A stretch of 64,000 nucleotides of DNA from assembly GCA_963791295.1 (NCBI GenBank), contig CAWBRY010000001.1, positions 620,001 to 684,000 of the forward strand. The letters run 5' to 3'. Below are positions 9,764 to 18,931 of this stretch, piece by piece; the first letter of the stretch is position 1, and each line of letters starts with the position of its first letter. The position numbers were made by a program, and so were the translations under genes. Below the pieces are notes generated by a model that was given only the letters and a program-made list of their open reading frames with translations, ran no database searches and was not told the DNA's origin. Origin of the DNA: CAWBRY01 sp963791295. Its GTDB lineage: Bacteria; Bacteroidota; Bacteroidia; Chitinophagales; Chitinophagaceae.

Positions 9764-10659
9764 AGGTTGCTTTTAAAATAGGCCGCACTATCGGTGACAC
9801 TTTGGATTGGATTTTTTGCAAAATTTCCACCCTGTTCTATATAGTAGTACTGAAGTCCTGCATGCGATGCTTGCGGAAGGATAACGGTGAAGTCAATAGA
9901 GCCGTTGCCAAGTTCTGAATAATCGCGGGTTATCTTGTCCATATCCTTGATATGCCACATTACAAATCGCCCGGGTTGTTTGTCGAATAGCTGGTTAGGA
10001 CTGAGTTTTGATGAATGCATAACCCAGTATAGGTCCATTTGGAGTTTGACAAGAGCCGGGTCTGTTTCTTTCATGATAATTTCATATCCGTTCGTACCGT
10101 CATAATCAATAAATTCGAAATCATGATTGTGATAAGCAAAACCCAGCCCGGCTTTGTTGACTTGCTCACCTATCGCATTCAACTTTCCTGTCAGTATCCG
10201 GAAATTCTCCAGTGTTCGGAAGGTAGGATCAAGCCAGGGCCAGGTAATGTAGCGCTGTCCCAACGCCTGCGCTCCTACGATACATTGATCTACATAGCGC
10301 ATCATTTCTTCCGCCGGCTTATTAAAGTATTTTGTAAAATCATAGTGACCACTGGTAGTGATCATCTTGTTATCCGCCAGAAGTTGTTTGAATGCTGAAG
10401 CCTTTAGTCCATAATAGGCGGTCTGAACTGGATCGTAACCGTAGGTTTCACAATCTTCATAACCTATAGCCGAGATTGTTTTTATACAACCAACTACGTC
10501 TTTTGCCATTGGCTCACGTACCGTGAATAGTTGTAAACCCATTTTATATTTTGCAGAAGCATTAATTCTGAATCCTTGCAAGGCTAACAGCGTGGCAGAC
10601 ATAACGTAAGTTGATTGAAAAAGGAAATCCCTTCGATCAATAAGTTTCTTTTTTGACAT
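9745..10659 (-). CDS. Sugar phosphate isomerase/epimerase-like protein, exported
   Basis: The 304-residue product belongs to the xylose-isomerase-like TIM-barrel superfamily. The signs are GLQLFTVREPM at the first strand, GYEDCETYGY at the second, a GLGFAYHNHDFEF strand with the His used for metal binding, MDLYWVMHS, and a final WHIKDMD segment. The N-terminus has a Tat-like leader (KLIDRRDFLFQ followed by a hydrophobic stretch), typical of exported members in Bacteroidota. It probably isomerises, epimerises or eliminates from a sugar or keto-sugar. The substrate is unknown. Its convergent neighbour is a ThuA-like relic, which suggests a former keto-sugar gene set. Confidence 0.88.
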   Translation of the reverse strand: MSKKKLIDRRDFLFQSTYVMSATLLALQGFRINASAKYKMGLQLFTVREPMAKDVVGCIKTISAIGYEDCETYGYDPVQTAYYGLKASAFKQLLADNKMITTSGHYDFTKYFNKPAEEMMRYVDQCIVGAQALGQRYITWPWLDPTFRTLENFRILTGKLNAIGEQVNKAGLGFAYHNHDFEFIDYDGTNGYEIIMKETDPALVKLQMDLYWVMHSSKLSPNQLFDKQPGRFVMWHIKDMDKITRDYSELGNGSIDFTVILPQASHAGLQYYYIEQGGNFAKNPIQSVTDSAAYFKSNLEKYLG

Positions 10660-10775
10660 TTTAGCTAAGATTAATAAGTGTTCCAGGCATTAAGAAATCT
10701 AATTTTTTGTACCGGTAAGCGGAGTTTCTTTTGCTAAATTCGATGATTCGTAGCAATATTTAATTAAAGCGGAAA

Positions 10776-10892
10776 AAATATGGTCATACAGCCAAGTCGA
10801 GATACGCTATCGTACCGGGGACAACACATGTCACATTGATGATGCAGACAAAAGTACTGGCCGATTACATCCTGGCTTTTTTGAATAATTGA
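10776..10892 (+). pseudogene. C-terminal relic of an alpha/beta hydrolase
   Basis: This 252-bp gap between genes is not empty. In one frame it reads SRYAIVPGTTHVTLMM, then LADYILAFLNN and a stop at 10892. That is the typical last strand, catalytic-His loop (PGTTH) and C-terminal helix of an alpha/beta hydrolase. A stop lies in frame at 10761, so only about 38 residues survive. I see no N-terminal half nearby. The call rests on motif resemblance only. Confidence 0.5.
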
Positions 10893-10911
10893 ACCAAAAA
10901 CGCGGAAACAA

Positions 10912-11436
10912 ATGAAAAACAGAATATTGATCCCACTCGCCTTCATAGCGACATTCGGATTGGGGTTCGCTTTTAAATCTTTCATCGCAAATACTAAAAA
11001 CGAACAAACTTTTAAGAAGGCGACAGGCATTGGCGGCATCTTTTTCAAATGCAAGGATCCCAAAAAAGTGAGACAATGGTACCAGACTCATCTTGGCTTA
11101 AATACGAATGAGTATGGAGCAGTTTTTGAATGGCGACAAGGAGCAGATACGACAAAAAAGGGATTTACTCAGTGGAGTCCGTTTGCGGAAAAAACAAAAT
11201 ATTTCGAGCCTTCTGCTAAAGATTTCATGATCAACTATAGAGTTGAAAATTTAGAGGCGCTCATTGATCAGCTTAGAAAAGATAGTGTAACGATAGTGGA
11301 CAAAATTGAAACGGCCGACTATGGAAAATTCATTCATATCATGGATATAGAAGGTAATAAGATTGAACTATGGGAACCAAACGATATAGAATTTGAAAAG
11401 CTTGGTAAGCAAATTGGTGCAAAGACTACGAAATAG
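10912..11436 (+). CDS. VOC (glyoxalase/bleomycin resistance-like) protein with N-terminal anchor
   Basis: This 174-residue protein starts with a signal anchor or signal peptide (residues about 5-24). A single vicinal-oxygen-chelate domain follows: IGGIFFKCKDPKKVRQWYQTHLG opens the first beta-alpha-beta module, and MINYRVENLEAL with GKFIHIMDIEGNKIELWEP closes the second. The closing Glu sits where a metal ligand or structural Glu is found in the family, but a clear first-module His is lacking. The substrate is unknown. The stop is 15 bp before an AraC-type regulator on the same strand, so the two are probably co-transcribed. Confidence 0.85.
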   Translation: MKNRILIPLAFIATFGLGFAFKSFIANTKNEQTFKKATGIGGIFFKCKDPKKVRQWYQTHLGLNTNEYGAVFEWRQGADTTKKGFTQWSPFAEKTKYFEPSAKDFMINYRVENLEALIDQLRKDSVTIVDKIETADYGKFIHIMDIEGNKIELWEPNDIEFEKLGKQIGAKTTK

Positions 11437-11450
11437 TTAACCTATCACAA

Positions 11451-12626
11451 ATGACTGCCATTACTTTCAACATTTGGTCGATCTTAATTTTGTTAGGAGC
11501 AGCACAAGGGTTTTTCCTTTCAGTATGTCTCTTTGCCAAAGCGGAAAACAGGAATGCCAATAAGTGGCTGGCTTTTCTTCTCACCTCAATTTCATTGCAT
11601 CTGCTCGAATACGCAGCCGACATCACAGGGCTAACACTCAAATACCCCACCCTTATTGCAATCACTTATCCCTTGCTCTTTTGCATGGGACCACTTTACT
11701 ATATTTATTGCCGTTGCCTGTTGGACAAATCCTATAAAACAACTTACAAAACCATTTTACATTTTCTTCCTTCAGCCATAATATTATTGCTGATGCTCCC
11801 TTTTTACAGCATGCCTGCGGACTCAAAAATCGGCTTCATGCAGGGACTTGTACAAGACGGCGTTTTGAAAATCCCGGCTGAACAATTAGTTTTTATGGCA
11901 GCTCATGTTCTACAAACAGTCGGGTACATTTTCTCTGCATATAAATTCATTGGCAAAAAAGAAGAAGAGTTCAAAGGTTTTTCGTCTTACATTTTTGTAA
12001 TAAAAAAATTACGGTGGCTTAATACATTCAGTGTGTATTTCTCTATCTACTTCCTGCTTTATTTTATATTGGTGGTGACGCTGTTTTTCCTAAATTCCTA
12101 TCAAGTGCAGGTGGATTATGTGATGTTGCTCATCACATCTCTTTCTATTTATGCCATAGGTTACACTGCCATAAGCAACCCACAAATATTTCAAGCTATT
12201 CCAGATCCGGAATTGCAAACCTTTGAACAAAACGTTGAAAAACAGAATGAAGGGTTGAGAAACGGCAACAAATTCCCAGAACTTAAAGAACGGCTATTGA
12301 AATACATGGATGAGCAAAAGCCCTATCTTAAAAGCGATCTTAAGATTTCTGAGCTAGCAGATTCCCTTTCTGTGCCATACTACCAGCTTTCACAACTCAT
12401 TAATCAGGATTTTTTGGTTAATTTTTACGATTTCATTAATAAGTACAGAGTGGAAGAAGCTAAAAGATTGTTGGTTGAAGATCCCCGAAACTATAAGATG
12501 CTGGCAATAGCCTACGAGGTTGGCTTTAACAGCAAGGCGACGTTCAATCGTGTTTTCAAAAAATATACTGATTTAACCCCCTCAGGATTCAAAGAGAAGT
12601 TTTCACGTAGAACTTTTCAAACTTGA
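11451..12626 (+). CDS. Membrane-anchored AraC-family transcriptional regulator
   Basis: The 391-residue product has a multi-pass N-terminal half (about seven hydrophobic helices, residues about 5-245) and a C-terminal AraC DNA-binding domain (about 290-388). The first helix-turn-helix lies around DLKISELADSLSVPYYQLSQL. The second is around MLAIAYEVGFNSKATFNRVFKKY and ends TPSGFKE. This 7TM-AraC architecture is common in Bacteroidota, where it presumably couples a membrane signal to nearby genes. Likely targets are the VOC gene upstream and the SRPBCC and DUF1801 genes downstream, by position only. Confidence 0.9.
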   Translation: MTAITFNIWSILILLGAAQGFFLSVCLFAKAENRNANKWLAFLLTSISLHLLEYAADITGLTLKYPTLIAITYPLLFCMGPLYYIYCRCLLDKSYKTTYKTILHFLPSAIILLLMLPFYSMPADSKIGFMQGLVQDGVLKIPAEQLVFMAAHVLQTVGYIFSAYKFIGKKEEEFKGFSSYIFVIKKLRWLNTFSVYFSIYFLLYFILVVTLFFLNSYQVQVDYVMLLITSLSIYAIGYTAISNPQIFQAIPDPELQTFEQNVEKQNEGLRNGNKFPELKERLLKYMDEQKPYLKSDLKISELADSLSVPYYQLSQLINQDFLVNFYDFINKYRVEEAKRLLVEDPRNYKMLAIAYEVGFNSKATFNRVFKKYTDLTPSGFKEKFSRRTFQT

Positions 12627-12735
12627 TACGCTTTTTGAGACCTATCAATTTTCAAAAAACAGGTATCAACTTCTAAAGTGAGGCGACTAGCTATGCAAAT
12701 CGCCGCATATTTGCCTCTCAAAATTTTTAAATCAA

Positions 12736-13179
12736 ATGGCAAATATTTTCAAAGTAACCACCACCATCAATGCACCCGTTCAAAAAGTATGGGAGATTTT
12801 AATGAATCCGGACAACCTTCAGCATTGGCTTACCGGCTTTGTTTCAGCAGAGCATTTAACCGGGAAAGTTGGCGAAGCTGGGAGTACCAGCAAATTAGTG
12901 TTTTTGGAACGGGGTAAAGAAATGGAAATCATCGAAACAGTTTTGCAGGTAATTCAGCAACAACAATTCAGCTCTACGATGGAACATAAATCATTTAAAA
13001 CCGAAACGGATATTCGACTCATTTCATTCGGATCCCGAACTGAACTTATTCAAACAGTTGAGTTTTTACCAAGAGGGTTTTTTATGAAACTGTTGGTCCC
13101 GGCCATAAAAGGAGCAATGAAAAAACGCATGGCTAACGAATTGTTCAGCTTGAAGAATTTCATCGAAACAAAATCTTAA
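12736..13179 (+). CDS. SRPBCC-family (START/AHSA1-like) protein
   Basis: The 147-residue product shows the START-like helix-grip start: ATTINAPVQKVWEIL-type text (TTTINAPVQKVWEILMNPDNL), a central GEAGSTSKLVFLE strand, and a long C-terminal helix with KGAMKKRMANELFSLKNFIE. Such proteins bind hydrophobic ligands in a central cavity. Specific function is not predictable. It starts 109 bp after the AraC gene and ends 36 bp before the DUF1801 gene, so the last two probably form a unit. Confidence 0.85.
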   Translation: MANIFKVTTTINAPVQKVWEILMNPDNLQHWLTGFVSAEHLTGKVGEAGSTSKLVFLERGKEMEIIETVLQVIQQQQFSSTMEHKSFKTETDIRLISFGSRTELIQTVEFLPRGFFMKLLVPAIKGAMKKRMANELFSLKNFIETKS

Positions 13180-13215
13180 TTTACAGCAACATGAGACAGA
13201 TAAAAACTACTAACG

Positions 13216-13638
13216 ATGCCGCAAAACAAAACAACCGAAACTGATAAGAATGTTCTTGATTTTATCAACAAATTTGCTGACACTGAGCAAAGACGGAAAG
13301 ACAGCTTTGAATTACTGAGGCTGATGCAAAAAGTTTCGGGTTATGAACCCCGGATGTGGGGACCAAGCATCATCGGCTTCGGCAGGCATCACTATAAACA
13401 TGCAAGCGGACGCGAAGGTGATCAACCGCTCATAGGCTTTTCACCGCGCAAGGCCGCCATATCGCTGTACGTCTTTACAGGCCTGGAGGAACACGAACAT
13501 TTACTCAAAGATTTGGGAAAGTTTACAATAGGCAAAGTCTGTATCTATGTAAAGAAACTATCGGACATAAATGAAAAAAGTTTAGTTGCTTTAATGAAGG
13601 AAAGCATCAAGTATCTAGAATCAAACAAGAATGAATGA
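13216..13638 (+). CDS. DUF1801-domain protein
   Basis: The 140-residue product matches the DUF1801 (YdhG-like) pattern: FADTEQRRKDSFELLRLM, then GYEPRMWGPSIIGFG, then PLIGFSPRKAAISLYV, and a closing KLSDINEKSLVALMKES. The domain is a frataxin-like alpha-beta fold found in many small cytosolic proteins of unknown biochemical role. It is the last gene of the block that starts at 10912 and converges, 2 bp apart, on the propeller lipoprotein gene. Confidence 0.85.
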   Translation: MPQNKTTETDKNVLDFINKFADTEQRRKDSFELLRLMQKVSGYEPRMWGPSIIGFGRHHYKHASGREGDQPLIGFSPRKAAISLYVFTGLEEHEHLLKDLGKFTIGKVCIYVKKLSDINEKSLVALMKESIKYLESNKNE

Positions 13639-13640
13639 AA

Positions 13641-14690
13641 CTACGGTCGAACTGCCCATGCAAGTCCGTCTGGAACTCCGCCGACATCGATACGAGTAAT
13701 AATTTCTAAAGTTTTGAGATCAATAATAGCCACGTTATTATCTGGAGAACATGCAACAAACGCACGTGAACCTTCAGCATCCATCAGAATACCGGCTGCA
13801 CCCCGACCAACCTTAAGTCGCTTTATTTCCTTGCGAGATTTGACATCATAGATCGTCAGTTCACCCGATTGCAAGCTGGAAATGAAAGCCATTTTTCCAT
13901 CCGGAGTAAATTTCAACCGGTTTGCACCCAAAACCTTCGCATCGATTTTTGCTGTCAATTTTTTTGTTGCGAGGTCAATGATGAAAATTGTACCATCCTC
14001 ACTGGCTGCTGTCCACAACTCTGCACCGTCAGGTGACACATCAAATCCTTCCGATCCCCGGCCCACAGCTACAACGGTTTGCGTCCAGTCCTCGCGCGGT
14101 TTCGCACCCGGGGGTGCCATTCTGCCCGGTTGTATTAGCGTATCAGCAAGAATACTCACCGTTCCGGATGAAACATTGGTTGTGTAAATTTTCTTTGTAT
14201 CACTCGAAACGTAGATCATATGTGTCCTATCCTGGCCAGTCCCTAAACTCCAGTCAAGTTTTCCCGTTGCAGGATCATATCGGCCAATGCATTTAGAACC
14301 CTCCGCTGTGAACCAGGCTTTCCCATTGACAAAGGCAATGTCATGCGGCCCAAATAAAGGTCTTGTATCTATGTTTGGCAAGGGCTTTTGTGCAACCAGG
14401 TCAATTACATTTATTTCATACAGGCTACCGCCTCCATATATAGTGACATATGCGGTAGTGCCATCTGAAGAAGCAACCACTTCGTGCGGATCAATGCCAA
14501 CAGGAACGCGGGCAACAACCTTCAGTGTGGTTGGATCTACAATGGCGAGTGTATGGTCCGCTTTTGAAAGCGCTAACAATGTCCGCTTGCCATTGGATTG
14601 TGACTTTGCATCTGGTGTGGAACAATTTAATAATAGTAAGAGACTAGCCGATGTCATGAGCCTCGCGGCATTGTATTTTAAATGTTTCAT
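13641..14690 (-). CDS. YVTN-type beta-propeller lipoprotein
   Basis: The 349-residue product has a lipoprotein leader (LLLLNCS lipobox near residue 23) and six to seven repeats of the YVTN/cytochrome-D1-like propeller, with blades such as LVARVPVGIDPHEVVAS-like text, KIYTTNVSSGTVSIL, GAELWTAASEDGTIFIIDL and RAFVACSPDNNVAIIDL. The fold typically serves as a binding platform or a carbohydrate or metal-associated periplasmic protein, so function is open. The GH43 gene lies 43 bp upstream on the same strand, so the two may be co-transcribed. Confidence 0.85.
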   Translation of the reverse strand: MKHLKYNAARLMTSASLLLLLNCSTPDAKSQSNGKRTLLALSKADHTLAIVDPTTLKVVARVPVGIDPHEVVASSDGTTAYVTIYGGGSLYEINVIDLVAQKPLPNIDTRPLFGPHDIAFVNGKAWFTAEGSKCIGRYDPATGKLDWSLGTGQDRTHMIYVSSDTKKIYTTNVSSGTVSILADTLIQPGRMAPPGAKPREDWTQTVVAVGRGSEGFDVSPDGAELWTAASEDGTIFIIDLATKKLTAKIDAKVLGANRLKFTPDGKMAFISSLQSGELTIYDVKSRKEIKRLKVGRGAAGILMDAEGSRAFVACSPDNNVAIIDLKTLEIITRIDVGGVPDGLAWAVRP

Positions 14691-14733
14691 TTCTTATACA
14701 TTTTATGTAGTCTGAATGCTATTAACGGAGATC

Positions 14734-15723
14734 CTAATTTACCTTTTTCAGTTCGACCCCTTCCTTTGTGATCTTCACCGGCTTGATCAGCCCTCCTTCA
14801 TCAAAATATAACCTGTCGATGCATGTGACTCTGTGGTTGCCATCGGTTTCACCAAGGGGCCGTCGATGATAAACAATATACCATTCATCCTGTCCTGGTA
14901 AATGAAGTATGGAATGGTGACCAGCTCCGGTGGCGATGGTGATGTCCTGCTTTAATACCGTTCCGATGCGTTCGAAAGGACCGAAGGGAGAATTGCCTAT
15001 GGCGTATGCTACGCGATAGTCGGGCCCTGTCCAGCCACCTTCGCTCCACATGAAATAATATTTATTATTGCGGATAAACATGTATGGACCTTCAACATAT
15101 CCCTTGGGTGTAATTTCTTTAAATACGGACCCGTCCTCAAACGGAATGAACCCGGTAAAATCTTCGTTCAATTTAACGATGTTACATCGACCCCAGCCTC
15201 CATAGATCATATAGTATTGTCCATCTTTATCTTTGAAAACAAACTGGTCGATCGGCTGCGCACGATTGACAATCCTGGACAACAATGGCTTTCCGAGATA
15301 ATCTTTGAAAGGGCCTTCGGGTCTGTCAGCAACTGCAATACCAATCCCACCGAACTCTTCTTCGGTTTGTATGTCGTTTGCCGCAAAAAATAGAAAGTAT
15401 TTATCTCCTTTTTCAACGATCGCGGGTGCCCACATCGCTCTTTTTGCCCATTTCACCGATCCGGTATCGACTATTCGTTGATGCTTTGTCCAGTTTACCA
15501 AATCCATTGATGAAAAGGCATCCAGGAACACCTGTTGATTATATGGTGCGGAATAGGTCGGATAAATCCAATATCTGTTTTTGAAAATGGCTGCTTCAGG
15601 GTCGGCATACCAGCCGGAAAGGACAGGATTTCCTGACGATCTTTTAGCTGACTGCTTTTGCGTTGGCGAACAGTTGGCAAGGATCAAGGCCAGAAATATC
15701 GAGGTATAAATTACTTTCTTCAT
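14734..15723 (-). CDS. Glycoside hydrolase family 43-type lipoprotein
   Basis: The 329-residue product starts with a lipoprotein leader (ILANCSP lipobox) and continues as a five-bladed GH43 propeller. GWYADPEAAIF carries the Asp general base, DQFVFKDKDGQYYMIYG the pKa-modulating Asp, and KGYVEGPYMF the Glu general acid. A histidine in GAGHHSIL near residue 268 fits the central metal or water site of GH43. Members cleave arabinan, xylan or galactan side chains. Specificity cannot be set here. No SusC/SusD pair is nearby, so this is not a canonical PUL. Confidence 0.88.
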   Translation of the reverse strand: MKKVIYTSIFLALILANCSPTQKQSAKRSSGNPVLSGWYADPEAAIFKNRYWIYPTYSAPYNQQVFLDAFSSMDLVNWTKHQRIVDTGSVKWAKRAMWAPAIVEKGDKYFLFFAANDIQTEEEFGGIGIAVADRPEGPFKDYLGKPLLSRIVNRAQPIDQFVFKDKDGQYYMIYGGWGRCNIVKLNEDFTGFIPFEDGSVFKEITPKGYVEGPYMFIRNNKYYFMWSEGGWTGPDYRVAYAIGNSPFGPFERIGTVLKQDITIATGAGHHSILHLPGQDEWYIVYHRRPLGETDGNHRVTCIDRLYFDEGGLIKPVKITKEGVELKKVN

Positions 15724-15823
15724 ATCGGGAAGTCATAAAAATAGGACTACTCCTGCAGACATTTTTTAAATTTGCCTTCCGACTAGAAAGGCTTGGAAGT
15801 CGATACGTTTAAAAAGCAAAATT

Positions 15824-16941
15824 ATGCCATTATATATGGACCGTCACGATGTTTCTCCGGCAGTGACTCCAGAACATCTTGCCCATCTCCACCAAAAAGA
15901 TCTGAAGGTTCAGGAGAAATTTGGCTGCCGCGGACTTACCTATTGGTTCGATGACAAACGAAAAAATGCATTTTGCCTGATCGAAGCGCCCGATATGAAG
16001 GCCATTGAGAAAATGCACAAACATGCCCATGGCGAGGTTCCTCACACGATCATTGAAGTTGATCCCGGCATCGTCGAATCATTTTTAGGAAGGATCGCAG
16101 ATCCTGAAAAAGCCCAAAATACTGAACTGAACATCATCAATGATCCGGCATTCAGAACGATCATGATCATATCGATTGACCGGATGGCCATCGCCGATAG
16201 CAGCATCTTCCAACCTGAAAACGTCCCTCAAAAATTTCAATAAAGGAGAACTGAAAATTTTAAACGCTTATGATGGACAAGTCGTCAATCAAACAGATTT
16301 TCACTGGCTGGTCTCGTTTAGATCAGTCACGCATGCGGTACAAGCCGCATTTCAAATCAGGTCGCAATATAAGGAAATAAGTAAAATAAAAACCAAAGAA
16401 AAGATTTCATTAAAAATCGGGCTCAGTGCAGGAGTTCCGGTAACAAAAAAACAGTTGATCTTTGAGGACGCCATTAAAGTCTGCAGAAAGAATGTGTGCG
16501 ATAGCCCTGATGGCAACTATCGTTATTTCCTCGGAAGTCAAAGACCTCTACAATAGCGAAAATGCCGATGCTTTCATTCAGGGAAAAGATATCCTAAGTC
16601 TTTCACCGGCAGACGAAAAATTTATTTCGCTCTTGATGGATTATACCGATATCGATCATGGAGCAACACCGATCTGAAAGCCGATGATTTCTGTAAGCCA
16701 ACCGGCTGCAGCAAGTCTCAATTATATCGAAAAATGATTGTCCTTGACCGGTAAGTCACCCAATACATTTATCAATGATTTCCGGTTAAACGAAGCATTG
16801 AAATTGTTAAGAAAAAATGCAGGAAATGTTTCTGAGATCGCTTTTGAAACCGGCTTTAGCAGTCCTTCCTATTTTGCCAAATGTTTTCAACGAAAATATG
16901 GCTACACGCCTTCTGAATATCTCTCCGGCCAGGAAGCCTGA
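15824..16941 (+). pseudogene. DUF4242 - cyclase-like - AraC fusion gene, broken by at least four frame changes
   Basis: Read across frames, this is one protein of about 370 residues. It has a DUF4242 (SCO4226-type nickel-binding) domain at 15824-16240 (MPLYMDRHDV, GLTYWFDDKRKNAFCLIEAP, MHKHAHGEVPHTIIEV) and a degenerate class III cyclase-like middle (HWLVSFRSVTHAVQAAFQI, KIGLSAGVPV). An AraC helix-turn-helix end follows from about 16674 (LKADDFCKPTGCSKSQLYRKM, then SLTGKSPNTFINDFRL and ETGFSSPSYFAKCFQRKYG). The frame changes near 16200, 16480, 16670 and 16738. Residue-level conservation between the breaks is good, so the damage is recent or is sequencing error. The intact form would be a one-component regulator. 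Confidence 0.85.
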
Positions 16942-17063
16942 TCTGCAAAATGATTATTCCGGTTGAATAGAAATTGCTAGCGTTTGATCTAAAAGTTACA
17001 GCCTGCATTATCGGGCATTGAGGTAATTTTGATTTAAATCTTTTATCAAATAAACCTTTAAAA

Positions 17064-18504
17064 ATGTCAACTTTAGTTAAGGACCTCCCGGCAAGTGTGA
17101 TCGAAGAATCTGGACCTACATCCGTCTGGGGTCAAATCATCCTTCCAACGCATCCTGAGTATGATAACGCGCGTAAAGTATATAATGCAATGATCAATAA
17201 ATATCCGGGCATGATCATCAAATGCACGAATGTGGCCGACGTGATTCAGGCAGTAAACTTCGGTCGGGATAACAATCTTACAGTGGCTGTAAGAGGTGGC
17301 GGACATAATGGTGGCGGACTCGGAATCTGCGATGACGGTCTAGTCATCGATCTCTCAGGAATCAAATTCGTGCGGGTGGACGTAGAAAACAAAACAGTGC
17401 TGGTAGGTGGCGGAAATGTTTGGGGAGAGGTCGACCATGCAACCCATGCATTCGGACTTGCCGTTCCTGCGGGAATTATTTCTACAACAGGTGTCGGCGG
17501 ATTAACCCTGGGCGGGGGAATTGGTTACCTGGCAAGAAAATATGGACTTACAATCGACAACTTACTGGAAGCGGATATGGTGCTGGCTGACGGGTCTTAT
17601 GTAACAGTGAATGCCGAATCAGCATCCTGATCTATTCTGGGCTATCCGTGGCGGCGGAGGAAATTTTGGAATCGTGACCTGCGTTCAAATTCCAGGCGCA
17701 TCCTGTTAAAGAATGTTTTTGGCGGACCGACATTGTGGCCCATTGAAAAGACAAATGAAATCATGGAATGGTATCACAAGTTTATCCAGAATGCTCCTGA
17801 AGAGTTGAATGGCTTTTTTGCAACATTGGTAGTACCGGGGCCTCCGTTTCCTGAACATCTGCACAAAAAGGCTTTTTGCGGCGTCGTTTGGTGTTATTCG
17901 GGTGATATGGAGAAAGCAAAGAAGTTTTCGAGCCGATCCTTGCAATGAATCCATTGTTTGAACATGTTGGCGAATGCCATATCCAAGTATTCAACGATTA
18001 TTCGACGGCCTCATGCCTCCCGGACTTCAATGGTATTGGAGAGCAGATTTCTTTAATGACGTGAATCCTGAAATATCGAATGCGCATAAAAAATTTCGGA
18101 GCTGCCATTCCAACGCCTTTATCGCAAATGCATTTGTATCCACTCAGCGGCGCAGCATCGCAAGGGTAGCAAAAGATGCAACACCATGGGCCTACAGGGA
18201 TGCAAAATATGCCGGTGTAATTGTAGGAGTAGACCCTGATCCGGCAAATGCAGATAAGATCACGCAATGGTGTAAGGATTATTGGGAAGCATTGCATCCT
18301 TATTCAGCCGGCGGCGCTTATTTGAATTTCATGATGAACGAGGGGCAAGACAGAATAAAAGCAAGCTATAAACATAATTATGAACGCCTGGCAAGAATAA
18401 AAAAGAAATATGATCCCAATAACTTCTTCAAATTGAATCAGAATATTCTGCCTGAGGGATCTCCTCAGGAAAAAACTCAAAAAAAGGGGTTGCAAACGGC
18501 TTAA
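17064..18504 (+). pseudogene. Berberine-bridge-type FAD-linked oxidoreductase, broken by multiple frame changes
   Basis: The intact first 188 residues contain the FAD_binding_4 core: VRGGGHNGGGLGICDDG with the His used for covalent flavin, and GVGGLTLGGGIGYLARKYG. The rest is spread over other frames: QHPDLFWAIRGGGGNFGIVT from 17620, AFKFQAHPVK from 17681, KNVFGGPTLWPIEKTNEI from 17709, FEPILAMNPLFEHVGE from 17927, and MPYPSIQRLFDGLMPPGLQW from 17974. FGAAIPTPLSQMHLYPLSGAA is out of frame near 18095-18160, and the C-terminal BBE domain (DPNNFFKLNQNI) follows. At least six shifts occur without many missense changes. A functional homologue would oxidise a sugar or alcohol with O2. Confidence 0.88.
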
Positions 18505-18513
18505 GCGGGAACG

Positions 18514-18744
18514 TTACGCTGATTTTTCGACGGAGTTAATGGCATGGACTATAGCCTCCTGTTTTTGAATGGGCTCGCGGCTATCATCAAATTCATTTGC
18601 TCCGGAATTAAGCGCGGTGAAGGCAAAACCCGTAACCGGCTCAGTATGAATTTTTCCAAAATAATACATCCCTCGTTTTGAGGGCATTTTGGTATAATCC
18701 AACCGGTAAATTGTTCCCGAAATTTCACATGTAGTCGATGGCAT
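18514..18744 (-). CDS. Small hypothetical protein
   Basis: This 76-residue frame has reasonable composition (TTCEISGTIYRLDYTKMP, then GMYYFGKIHTEPVTGF) and ends 9 bp from the converging broken oxidoreductase. It has no recognised domain, no signal peptide and no evident ribosome-binding site. It may be a genuine small gene or a chance frame. Confidence 0.4.
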   Translation of the reverse strand: MPSTTCEISGTIYRLDYTKMPSKRGMYYFGKIHTEPVTGFAFTALNSGANEFDDSREPIQKQEAIVHAINSVEKSA

Positions 18745-18931
18745 ATACTTTTATTTAAACATTGGCTCCAACTAAATTAAGGACAAATAACAATTGGTGA
18801 AAGAGATTTCAGTCTCCTTTATATTTTATTTGATAAGTGGTCAAAATTTATGATTTATGCAGTGCTTAATCCAGCTTCCCTGTTAAAATTTTGTTTAAAG
18901 GGAACCACCAATAAAATAAGAACCGTAGGCT

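Noticed and set aside
9745..9918. Plus-strand frame over the end of the isomerase gene
   Set aside because: It is an antisense shadow of a well-supported gene. Only its first part (KATLLIADNR) was used, as the relic end of the ThuA-like pseudogene.
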